Shown here piece after piece: positions 1 through 17,214 of a DNA stretch of 64,000 nt (position 1 is its first letter; every line of letters begins with the position of its first letter). A model generated the notes under the pieces. The model did not search any database and was not told where the DNA came from. It saw nothing but the letters and a program-made list of their open reading frames with translations. This stretch comes from Collybia mongolica (Eukaryota > Basidiomycota > Agaricomycetes > Agaricales > Clitocybaceae). A program made the position numbers and the translations under genes. Where the stretch lies: contig JAAXNY010000013.1 in NCBI GenBank assembly GCA_013420905.1, positions 1,798,001-1,862,000 on the forward strand, given 5' to 3'.

Positions 1-195
1 GAGCGGCTCAAGGTGTGCCTGAGTACGAGGCAGCAGTATCGGCTACCGCTTCAGTCGCTTTCCCTTGTGATGTGTCGGTTTTTATCGGCTAGACGAGTAA
101 GACATTTGGCGAGACTCGTCAAAGTGACCTGGGACGGAGTAGTGAACAATACAGAGTCGGACGATGAACAGGACACTGACGATAGTGACGAGTGA
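1..195 (+). CDS. possible 3' end of a gene cut by the window edge
   Basis: A reading frame is open from base 1 to a TGA at 193-195. Its last residues are strongly acidic (NTESDDEQDTDDSDE), a common kind of C-terminal tail in fungal nuclear or ribosome-associated proteins. The upstream part is basic (RRVRHLARLVK). No domain is recognisable and the piece is too short to identify. The next ~400 bases are AT-rich and look like 3' untranslated and intergenic DNA. It could also be a chance open frame. Confidence 0.3.
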   Translation, partial: ERLKVCLSTRQQYRLPLQSLSLVMCRFLSARRVRHLARLVKVTWDGVVNNTESDDEQDTDDSDE

Positions 196-602
196 TGATA
201 CAATTTGCTTTTGAAGATCCGACAAGGGGACCACAAGGACTATGGTTCTGTACTAGTATGTGTATTCTGTTGATTTATATGAAGAATGTTTGTTGTACTG
301 TCGTTGCAGGAATAGTAATGAAATATAAACAGTGTGTAGCACTTGCACCGATTTCGATGGGAGTTATAATTACAGTGTATTGCGTATCAAACTGCAGTCA
401 TTTTTTTTTCCAATATGTCAGGGTCTTGTTTGTTCTAGCCCAATATATGACAATCTATCACGCCTGACCGCGTGGTCCGTTATCTCGTCTCCGAGTTGAA
501 GATGGGGATGAAGGTTTCCTAATAGGATCCTGATGTTCGCGTCATAACGGCAAAAATCTATGTATTGCAAAGGGATACGCATTATAATAAACGCGCAATG
601 GT

Positions 603-3600
603 TCACTTAATGTTGGACAAGTACAAAGTAGCTTGATTTGCTTGGATTTCCATTATTTCCTCCCTGGAAAGATTGGCATCATCGCAAAGGGAGCGAAATA
701 TAGAACTTCCATTGTCGAAGAGGTTGAGGACCGTGTCGAACTCCATCACCTCTCCGGCATCCATGACCATAACCCGATCATAGTAAGCTATATGTTTGTT
801 TTGTCAGATGGTAGTAGTTGCCAGAAGTCAATTCTAACCTATGGTTTTCAGCCGATGCGCAATGCACAACAAGGTTGATGATGCCAATTCAGTCTGGATG
901 GTTTGCTGAATCTTGGAATCCGTTTCAAAGTCAACACTGCTAGTGGCTTCGTCCTGTATTATAATCGATTCATTTGGAGCAATCTGGCACAAGATTTCTG
1001 CTCACGAGAACAACAATACGACTTTCCTTCACAAGGGCGCGTGCAAGGGCAAAGAGTTGCTTTTCACCCGCGCTGAAATTGGCACCTAAGGTTGGAATGA
1101 GTTGGGTAGTTCTTTTGACTTATTTCAACACTCGCCTTCTTCGCCAACCACGGAATCAAGACTGAACTTAGCTTCAGTGGAAGCATCTGATGTGCCATCC
1201 TTGGGCAGTAACAATGCTCGTTGCAAGACAGAAATTAACTCTGCATCTGTGCGCAATCTCTGGGGGTCGCTGATTTAATGATTAGCTCTTTACAAGGGTC
1301 ATAGGAAAGATCGCAGTACATATTCTCTCTTATAGTCCCCGAAAACATTACACTGTCTTGTGGCACCAAAGCCAATCGGCTTCGTAACACATCGAGTTCA
1401 ATGTTACTGATATCAACTCCGTCGACCTCAACCAGTCCCCCCCGTAGTTCAACGATACTAATCGAAATAAGCTTAAAACCAGGCTACCGGTTTGACAACA
1501 TACCGGAAGAGAGCTTGAAGGATGGAACTCTTGCCTAAAACTGGATCAACGAACATATGACAATAGTGGAAGCTCCTTATATCCACCTGCTCCCGTACGG
1601 CCCACAAGGCCAACCTTGATTGATCGTCAATAGTTATTTCTGGTATAAGCTATGATTTTATACCTTCTCCCCGGGTTTGATATGAAAGTTGACACCCTTC
1701 AGAACAAGTGGTAAGCCCTCTCTGTAGGCCATCTGAACCTCTTTAAACATAATACGTCCTTTACTTGGCCACGATGGCGGCAGCTGGGTAGAACCCAGAG
1801 TGCTACCTTCAGGAGGGAGTTCTGAGTAATGAACAATGCGTTCAACGGCATTCATGTTTTGTTCGTTCTGAGCAAATTGAGCTACTGTGTCGGCTATTAC
1901 ATTATATGTGTCAAAAGCAACCTGTAATCTGGACTGTACTAGGGCCTTACAGAATGCCTGATTTACTGTGTAAAAGAAAGGATGAGAGCTTGAAAGACTC
2001 TGAATGTCAGAAGCACTCACAATTGAGGGCGAAGGTCAATGCAGCACCGATTTTGGCAGGGTTCACACCATAGCGGAAGTAGACGGCGAACAGTGCAATG
2101 CCAAGTATAAGGAAATTACCCATCAAGTCCAGCCTCACAGACAACCATCGTTGTATGGAAATTGTCATATAGTATGCTTTATTGGCCCGGTCAAGTCCAT
2201 TTTCAACAGATTCTATAGCATTATTCTAGACGAAGTAGTCAGAAAGGGCGGGACAGGCTTAGAGACAAAACAAACCTGTCCCTGGAAAGCCCGGATAGTG
2301 GACAATCCAGTCAAAGTTTCTGCGTACGGAATTAGTACAACTAAATAGGGCATTTCTTCAGCTCACCTGAATAAGAACCATACAAGACGGACCGTATTAC
2401 AGACTCAAGACGCTTTGTTTCGACAGAAGTGCGACAATAATATGTAGATATTAGTGAATAGAATAGTAGCATGGGGATGAATATAATGCTGAGTAAAGGG
2501 AATGTGTAGAATACGAGGGCCATGGTCCCAAGAACTGAGGTCAGTGTTGATGAGAACTGTAGAGAAGGTAGAAAAGGGTGAGAGCTGAGCTTGAAAGTCA
2601 AGCCAACAGACATGCCTTCCACAACGTTGTTGAGAACTCCGTGTCAATAGTATCTTGGTCCTTGGAAATTCTAGATATGATACGCCCTGAAATGTTTTTG
2701 GTTCGCTTCACTCTAGGATACGGAAAGGAATATATACCTATCGGGGTCGTATCGAAAAACGAGGTCGGTGACCGCAGAACGCCTGACAACGCAGCGTTGA
2801 AGAGGTTTGCACCTGCGACCAAACCTGTCACTCTATATCGAATGAGTAATCAGGAATTGTATTGGATTCGGGATCTTACGAAAAAGAGAAGCTGAGCATG
2901 AATGACAGCGCTGCTTGTGTAACACCTATCTCCATCACATACATCAATAAAATATCTTATGCAAAAAAATCCGCGTACCAAGACCGGCATACACTTCTAT
3001 ATAATTTTGTTGGTTGAATGAAGGAATGCCCTTCGATGCCCACATCCCAAGGAATAACATGTTTCCAACTGTATGACATGTTTACTGCGTTATGTGAGAG
3101 ACAGACGTATCTCAGGACGTACCTTCAGCAGTTTGCGTGAGGATTAGCAAAACAACAATGAACGGGCCCAACATGAGCCCTCCGGCGAATCGGAGATATG
3201 TGAGATAGAGCCTCCACGGGACTGAGCCGGTTTTACGCTCTTCGACCTGCATGAGGGCTGTGCCAGTACTACCTACTGAAGCTACACTTGAAACCGCTTT
3301 GCGCACAGGAGGGCTTTCCAATGTCGTATCTCCTTTGTCTGACTCAGCACTCCTGTGTTCATGCATCATCTGTGAAAACATGGGACTTTTGTATAAAAGG
3401 GTCTAGGGCGACTTTTAGAAGTTATTGAAGGGCATAACTGAGAAATTCGCACTTCATAGGTTCCTTCCTCGACAATAGCACCACCATCCATGATGTAGAT
3501 GTAATCTGTTTTGTCCAAAATATAGAGCGCATGAGAAACGAGCACACGCGTCCGATTCGACAGGGGACCGTTCAAGATGCAGTCTTCAAGTATTGCCTTT

Positions 3601-6600
3601 CCGACGTAAGGGTCAATCGCTGAGAGGGGGTCGTCAAGTAGTACGATATCCGATTTTGAATAAGCGGCACGTGCTAAGGAAATGCGAGCCTGATAAACTA
3701 GTGAGTCTATAAAATCTGTTCATCACATCGAGGACGTACTCGCTGGCCACCTACACATGCGAGAAGATTTTTGATCATTATACTCCGCGGTAACGCATCC
3801 AGATACTCACCACTGAGATTGATACCCTTCTCTCCAATTGCTGTGTTCTCTCTATTTATGAGGTTCTCGAGATCACGCTCCAAGTTGCATGCACGAACAA
3901 CTTCGCAGAATCTACGCTCCAAATCAGGAAATGATCGCTGTGCTACAAAGAAATACTGTCAACCTCTTATCGTCATCTCCTTGTCCAAACACGATGTTTT
4001 CCCGGAAAGTAGCGTTCTGTATCCAAGGAATTTGAGGCACGTATGCGATAGGTCCGCCGAAGATAACCTGAAAGCATGAAAACTAGTAGGATGAACGTCC
4101 AAAAGCTGGCTTACCTCGCCCTCCACTCGACGCATCTCTCCGATCAATGACTGAAGCAACGAGCTCTGACAGAAGATGTGAATTAGGAGATGACTGGGTA
4201 CATTGTCTACTGTACCTTCCCCGAACCCACTCGACCGATGATGGCAACAAACGCACCCCTTTTAATACTGATTCTAAGGTCTTTCAACCGAAAAGGCGTC
4301 TTGTCGTCGGAGGAAACAATGGTGAACGCTTTCTCCTGGGAAACCATTGGGCTGCTATTGTTGATCGGTAGAGTCTCGTCGAGACGTGGCTGATGGCCTT
4401 TCAAGGATTCAGATTCTTCAAGTTCTGTCGCCTCCCACGTGAAGTGGCCGTTGACTTGCACGGCATTGTTGTCTGACAGTTCACTATCGATGATGTACGG
4501 GTCCTGTATTTCTTCCGACGTTAAGAAACTGGTGATGCGGCCTATGCCTACAAGGGTTTCCGAAAAGCTCGACAGGACCGTTGGTAACGTTCTTAGCGGC
4601 GTGCGAATGTTCTAGAAAGGCTGTCAATGATAGATTCTTGGTGTGAAACGGCGGAAGTGAGGCTTACGTTGAAGATTTGGAGGCAGCTAAAAATTATTGC
4701 GACGTTGAGATCGTGGCCACTCAGTGCATAAGCAATCTGTTATATAAGCTTAGCATCACCATTCGTGAGAAGTGACGACTCACAAAAGACAGAACGGAAG
4801 CAAGTATTGGTATCAGCGTAACGACTCCAATTAATATAGCGCGCGCGATCCTATCATGTTATTATCATTTCAGTGCTTCTACTGTGTTAGAGTTGACCTC
4901 ACGCTGATTTTCGGATGGTGGCGACTTCTCTCGTCCTGAGAGCACTTATTTTGTTCAGATAGGGTGTTTCCCATGCGTAAAATTTCAGCAATCGGATCCC
5001 TTGAAGGACCTAGGGTCCAAAAACAGATAGATAAGGGGATGTGCCTAGAAAATACACTGGGTGGACAAACCTCGGACGTGAGTCTAACTCTCGCGTCTGT
5101 AATTTTTACTCCTTGTTTTCGTTGATCTCTCATGACCTTGACAAGTAATAACTCAATGGGGACCCCGAGGACGATGACCTAGAAACGAGCATGAACCTCA
5201 GTATGTTCGGAGTTAGACGTGACGTAACACATACTCCTAGTCCAATGAAACCTGAATAGCCAAGCTATTAGAGATAAGTGAACATCTATAAGATAAAATC
5301 CTGAACAACAGGACTCACCTTCACGACCAAAAGTACGACAGCAATAATGATCTTTGCAGGTCCTTGTAAGTTAAGATTGTCGAGCATTGGAAACAAGTAC
5401 TACCTGCAGGGGTGCCGCCCATAAACTGGAGCATCATTAGCTCCAGCTTTATGATAAATATCGACATTATAGATATCGCTTACTTGTGTCCGTATGTGGC
5501 GAATCGATCGAGCCGCGAGGCATCTGTCGAGATCATTGTTGTGATTTTTCCAGCGGGATGGGTCAGCCGAGCTCGCCCAGAGACGCGGAGGGATTTGCGA
5601 AAAATGACTCCGATGACCTAGAGCGATAAGGCTAGGCACACAGAATGTACTGATAGACCTACCCCTGTCCGCATAGACAATCCCGTAGTCATACTTCCTA
5701 AAGATCAGCCAAAATCAGGCCCCTCCTGATAATCAAATATACGACCAGCTTACTATGGAAAAAATGGTTGGAAAACTATGTCGCAATTCAAATACGTCAT
5801 CTTCGCAAAAGAGCAAAAAAAAATTAGATATACCAGACTTGAAGCTCCTGCACAAAGGGGTTATGACCAAATAGTAACATCAGACGTGAGTTTACCTTGC
5901 ATTGCAAACAGGCCAATTGCGAGCCCAATGCCATATGTGACTCCATGAGGTTCTATAATATGGGAGGTCGACTTTTGTGCATCGGAAAGCGCGCGATAAG
6001 AGTAACATTGGGTAAGCCATGTCAAAAATGCCCCATTTAACAGGGGTGACATGGTTTTCAAAATATCTGTTATCACGTTCTCATTAGATTCTAGTGGTGT
6101 GCAAGTGTACGGATACATACCAGAGCAAAACCTGAAGAACACTGAGGTCCACAGTTCAATCAGGAAAGTCTGGTAGAGGGCAGCAGGAAGGGGAAACCTA
6201 GATGAGGAGACATGCGTGTGGGCCCTTCGTACACTAAAATTCCCGAAAATGTCACTTGTCAGAGACTTTGTAGTGATCGCGTTCGTCGGATTTTTTGACA
6301 ATGCAGATGGCAAGTCGAATTCGTGGATTCTATTTCGCAAATGTTGGGGACAGTCTGCAGGCGCACATCGCAGGTAGAAGTTATGCTCAAGTAAATCTGT
6401 TGTTGACAATGCTTGTCGACCGCGTGGAAGCTCCCACAGATCTATCAAAGTCAGGTTAACCTGGAGTAAGTCAGAGACGAAAATACGTACCATCTTCCTG
6501 CAAAGGTCGAGAAGACCCAACATCGAGAAACGGTCCAAGCCAAAGGAAAATAGCCCTTGAGAACCATCTATTTCGCGTCTCCGCGTCAATCGAGTTTCTG

Positions 6601-6605
6601 CCCAT
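603..6605 (-). CDS. ABC transporter, ABCC/MRP (YOR1-like) subfamily, copy 1
   Basis: Full-size ABCC exporter (TMD1-NBD1-TMD2-NBD2) without an N-terminal TMD0, expected in the plasma or vacuolar membrane and pumping organic anions, conjugates or drugs using ATP. The start at 6605 ([14 protein letters not shown]) has an in-frame TGA just upstream and leads into the family's N-terminal motif [25 protein letters not shown]1: Walker A GRVGSGKSS (about 4215-4150, split by an intron), LSGGQR signature, Walker [12 protein letters not shown] (about 3630). TMD2 lies at about 3220-2000 ([27 protein letters not shown]). NBD2: Walker A GRTGAGKSS (about 1600-1520), LALVPQDS, signature NFSAGEKQ, Walker [13 protein letters not shown]-loop IAHRL. 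It ends [13 protein letters not shown]. Many ~50 nt introns; one near 1086-1135 probably has a GC donor. All catalytic motifs are intact. It is a tandem paralogue of the next gene; the substrate cannot be inferred. Confidence 0.93.
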
Positions 6606-7336
6606 GATGGTTCAACTGAACGTACGACGTTGTTTCTTCCGGTAGAGTTGCACCAGCCCCAAAGCAAGGTGGAGCTGGCTCGGGTTTTATCAGGTTGGTA
6701 AACCACATGAAGTAGGGTATTCAAGAAGGAGCCAGTCAGTGCTAGTCAAGGATAGTTAGAAAGACACCGCTGCTCTGTCAGTGGTGATGGGATTGAATAA
6801 GGAAAGCATCTTCCGTTCCTCCGAGTACCATCGAACCGAATATCGACAAACCTTTGATCGGCGACGACTTAACCGCAGGCTGTGGAAGCGAGATGATCGA
6901 CGTTTGCTCGCAATCTCCACCGTGGTCCGTGACTGCGAGGAAAATATCGGTCCATTCCGAATTGGAGTTGCGAGCACGTGCAGTGCCACAAACGCGTTGT
7001 ACCGCGTCTGGCCGTACGTGTGGGCCATACGACACACTGGCAGCACAAGGCACCCATCGGAGAGCTTGACGCACATACTGTATGCTCGGATGAAGAGCCG
7101 ATCCACGTAATTTTACGACTCGTCGGGTCGCGTATATCATGGTTGACAAGCGGAACCAGCGGAACCACAGAACCGACGCAGCGGAAGAAATTGCACACCA
7201 ATTCAATTAAATAATGTATTTTGCTCGTATGTTCGAGTCATCACTAAATATCGCTAGATGCTATGTGTTCCTTTCATTATTTAACTCGTCTATGTCAAGT
7301 GCTATAAGCTATAGTAAATTCTATATCTAACTTCAT
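6606..7336. other. intergenic spacer between the two ABCC genes
   Basis: This 731-base spacer separates the stop of ABCC copy 2 from the start of copy 1 and should hold the copy 1 promoter. It contains overlapping open frames on both strands (up to 142 codons, minus strand 6778-7206), but these show no domain, no homology to the neighbours and equally good rivals on the other strand. I see no gene. Confidence 0.6.
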
Positions 7337-13523
<6,187 letters not shown>

Positions 13524-14085
13524 CGAGGCGGTCTTGAGTATGAGGGTGAAAGAGGACGTTAAGAGTCAGTGCAGAGTGTTCATATATCACGCTCCCGAGC
13601 TGTCCGTGACTTGGGAAGGCGTTCTATTCTTAAGCTCATGTTTTTTTTCCACAAGATACATCTCCAAGCGGATGACGACGAAAGACGGCAAATCGTGACG
13701 CGTCTAACCTCCCGTAGCCAATCACCGCTCAGCAATTTGAGGACCCGCGCAGCGTTTTGGCTGACTCATGCGAAATGACATTTATGGCCACCGCGGAATT
13801 AGATTTATAAAGTTTGGCTTGAAATCAGGCACCACCAATGTCAGCCAGCCATGGATACGCGTCCAAGCGCGCAACATACGAACGCACACCACGCCTAAAA
13901 CACGCAAATCCCTAACAAAAAAGATCCCCCGTCCGGATCCGCAGTGACGAACTAATTGCGGTTCGATTGCCAGTAGGACCGCAACAGTAAACAGGGTCAA
14001 CGAGGTGATCACAAATAAGCTTCTCCGAAGACATGAGACGAATCTAGACGGCAACGTTGGTTAATAGATCACACATCATAACCTA
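13524..14085. other. intergenic region upstream of ABCC copy 2
   Basis: This 562-base gap lies between the ABCC copy 2 start and the stop of the coiled-coil gene, both on the minus strand. It should contain the ABCC promoter. A 90-codon minus-strand frame (13782-14054) has a hydrophobic start but no other support, and I do not call it. Confidence 0.5.
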
Positions 14086-15198
14086 TTACCGACGACCACC
14101 CCCGACAGTGGCATCGCTCAAATCAAGACTTCCAATCATGTTCAAAATTTCTGGCACCATCGTCGGATGGGAACACTCCCGTCGCACATCGGCCAGTATC
14201 TGTTCAACCTCTTCGCGTTTCTTCCGCTCCCGGGACAGCTCCAACGAAGCTATCGTGAGTTGGTCCAAGTCCTGTAGACTCTCTGAAACACAATCAGGGC
14301 CGCCCAAATGCAGGTATCTAATCCATACCGTCGATTTCCCCTGGAGACCGTAGTGCGTCAATCTGCTTCTCAAGACGTGCCGCTTTATCCATGTTCTCTG
14401 CGACTTGTTTCCGAATCAGTCGGAGCTCATCTGTAAGGCGCGAGATGATGTCCTCTCTTCGATTAACCCGGATAGGCTTCGCACGGATGCGATGACTCAT
14501 TTCTGTAGAAGCGGCTTGTTGTATAGTGGGAGGTTGGTCCGAGGTCTCGCTTACTTCGTTAGCTCTAGCCTAAAGTGGGATGAATCTTGTTATTAGAAGG
14601 GCAAGAAGAGCACAACACACCTCTCCTTGGGTGAATGAGTCGCTGATCTTGCGCAGAGACTGCATCACGCCGTCGATTCTTTCCACACTATCGGTCCGTG
14701 TCACTATGGGCGGCCGTGAAGACGCCGGGCGTCGGCGACGCGGCGGTGCACTCTCTCTCCGTTTCCTGGGAATTGGGCTGGTCAGCTCCTTTAAGGAGAG
14801 GGTTTCGCTGTTGTTTTCGTGTTAAAAAAGGCTGCATGCATCTCCGAGTGCGAGCACAGCACTCACATCCGACACTTGTACTTCGCCGTTCTCGTGGCGT
14901 ATTCATCCTGCCGGTCGACTATCCGCGTTACTTGTTCATAGAGCGGCTACAATATGTAAGAACACAGCACACATAACGACGGAGGATAGGAACCCACTGT
15001 GCCCACCCTCGTTATCCATGATACGGTAATACCGTTAGACTTGGGCCTCCGTATATTTTCTTGCAACGGATGAGGTAATTTTAGACCATCAAAGTCGAGT
15101 CGAACCATGTGCCCGATGTGTCTGCTGTCCATCGTAAGGTATTCGTTGGCTCTCTTCCAATCATAGGCTACATGTAGCACGAGCTCGATAAAATCCAT
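14086..15198 (-). CDS. hypothetical coiled-coil protein
   Basis: Not recognised. Spliced exons give a coherent protein. The likely start at 15198 (MDFIELVLHVAYDWKRANEY) has an in-frame TAA a few codons upstream. Next come YEQVTRIVDRQDEYATRTAKY, an Arg/Pro-rich stretch (PIPRKRRESAPPRRRRPASS), SVERIDGVMQSLRKISDSF, and a long heptad-rich segment (SRLTDELRLIRKQVAENMDK, ESLQDLDQLTIASLELSRER). The end is SDATVGGGRR-TAA at 14086. Introns of ~45-90 nt with GTGAGT/GTATGG donors and AG acceptors connect the exons in frame. The charge pattern suggests a cytoplasmic or nuclear scaffold-type protein, but no family can be named. The first exon is the least certain part. Confidence 0.55.
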
Positions 15199-16620
15199 CT
15201 TGAAAGACACCAGATACGTTTAGACGTTTGAAGGCATGAGTCATGATATATCTCCATTTTTGACAGGATGACTGGAGATCGAAGCGCAGAATTTCTTTTT
15301 TTAAAACAAAAGTTATGGGTCCATGTTTGTGGGGAGGGGCAATAATAACCTACTCCGCGTTCGTAATACAAGTAAACAAATGACAAATTTGGAGAGATTT
15401 TGTGACCCACCGAAATGCTTTTGGGAGCACATCCTCATGAGATAGAATATCTTAAGCTAGTGGAAATTGAAGCGCAGTATATGTAAAGAGTTCCAATCTT
15501 GTTTTGAGCTCCATAGAGCACTGCATTGATGAGAATTAAATTATTTTCCATGAGGGTATTGTTTCAAGCTGAGTTTCAAATAACACGCCTCCATATTCGG
15601 CTCACTTCTGATTAGGTTTGGTGTGTAATTTAGTGATTTGACGCGGCTCGGCTATCTAAATTTCGGACCACAGGCGAGGTAACAGACAACAGTGCGCCAT
15701 CGCTGACATCTTCCTTGGCCACAATACAGCTTAACTTCCTTGATTATTCCTACATGAATTTTCAGGGGCAAGAGGGCTTTTGTAGCGGATTTTTTAATTT
15801 TTTCTTTTTCCACTTCACAGGTCCAAAAAACATATGTAATTTTGATGAATCTTAAAAAATATGAGGGAATCCAAAAATCCACTACAGAGACCCTCTCTGG
15901 GCTGATAATTTGAGCAACTTTTGTCATTAGACCAATCCATTATCTTCAGTTTCTGAGCCACCAGTGATGTGAGTCATCAAATGGCACTTTTCCAGGCCGG
16001 ACAAATAACTATACACAAATCAAAAATTGCCCCTCCCCAAATGTTTGGCACAAGTACTTTTCCGATACTATCCCTCCCCCTACAATCGGTTTGCACCCTC
16101 TTTCGGTTTGCGCCTAGATCTTAACATCCGCCAGCCCGTTCCCTTAGCGTTTCGAGATCTGACATACTGATACCTCTATGAATACGATCCTGGCATTTTA
16201 ATACAATTCTATGTGTTTTTGAACATGGTCAAAAAACAGCCTTTTGTCACGCTTGCCGCCAGTGCCGAATAATCAAATATAGATAATTGGCCTCGGTTAG
16301 TTCGTCTCTTGGCGTTTCATTCTCCGACTTGTTTGCCAGAACCAACTGATGTGACATGCCTGTGACAAACCGAAAGAGGGTGCAAACCGATTGTAGGGGG
16401 TGGGATAGTAAGAGTACGTAACAGAAAATATTTGAATAAATGACATATATTTTTCTAATATGTAATTATATTTGCGTATCAAACCATGTCTGGTCATGAT
16501 GTCATCTATGTAGACTGATCCCTCGGCTTCCCTCGGGCCTCGATAGAGGAGGTTTCGTGTACTAGTAGACTCGTGTCCATACCCTTCTACTAAGAAACCT
16601 ATGTCCAGACTTTCTCACAG
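15199..16620. other. non-coding AT-rich region with an inverted repeat
   Basis: No gene is visible in about 1.4 kb. Open frames are short and without codon structure. It holds a 42-bp inverted repeat (listed separately) and a second, weaker inverted pair around a pyrimidine-rich motif of the type ATTGCCCCTCCCCA (about 15330-15350 reversed and 16026-16040), suggesting decayed small transposons. Confidence 0.55.
16069..16407. repeat. 42-bp inverted repeat flanking a 255-bp core (MITE-like)
   Basis: Bases 16069-16110 and 16366-16407 are reverse complements at 41 of 42 positions (one T/A mismatch). The arm begins TATCCC(T/A)CCCCCTACAATC and ends CTCTTTCGGTTTG. The 255-bp interior has no coding frame. 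Size and structure fit a miniature inverted-repeat element, but I find no clear target-site duplication, so a transposon origin is an inference. Confidence 0.7.
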
Positions 16621-17143
16621 AGGCGGTCACCTGGCATGAATTCCGCTCACACCAGTGACCGATCCCTCTATGAGACACCCATCGAAGAGTCTGCCAAGGA
16701 GAGAATGGTCATGAGTGTAGATTTCCCGTCACTCGCTGAGAGCCAGTTATTGAGCGTGGAGATTGGAGACACATCAGACCGGAGGGGTTCGAAGTTCAAC
16801 GTTCAATCATCGTGCGAGGTACTGAAACCAAAGAATGTGCAAATTCGTGAGTTCTAAACTTCAACGTTCAACGTTCAACTCTCAACTTGAACACCTTCCG
16901 TGTTACCCACATTAGGACTATCCTGGGCATATTCAAGTTCATTTTTAATTCGCTGATATATGTTGCGGAGAGGATGTCAGTCGAAAGTGGAGCACGGAGC
17001 ATAATTCAGCCGTCTGCATATCAGCAGGGTCCATTGCTAAATCTATGTTGTTTCGGGGAATCCCATTTGGTGAGCTCTAAAGAATATCGACACCAGCATG
17101 TGCCCTCTAAACGCACCCGATGACAACACAGGGCAGACCAGCT

Positions 17144-17149
17144 TATAAA
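17144..17149 (+). promoter_or_regulatory. TATA box of the P450 gene
   Basis: TATAAA lies 66-71 bases before the P450 ATG at 17215, in the context GCTTATAAAGCG. The position fits a short 5' leader. Bases 16621-17143 show only short frames without support and presumably include the rest of this promoter. Confidence 0.5.
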
Positions 17150-17214
17150 GCGCTCCAATGTAACTATCAAACACGCATACACCTCAGATTTACTCTCTCA
17201 GAATACATCTTAAT

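Noticed and set aside
5861..6724. 287-codon minus-strand ORF
   Set aside because: It is exons of ABCC copy 1 read through two introns. Its first ~70 residues are in a different frame from the true N terminus (start 6605), so it is not a separate gene.
6778..7206. 142-codon minus-strand ORF upstream of ABCC copy 1
   Set aside because: Considered as an N-terminal extension, but an in-frame stop sits directly before the ATG at 6605 and no splice link was found; plus-strand frames of similar length overlap.
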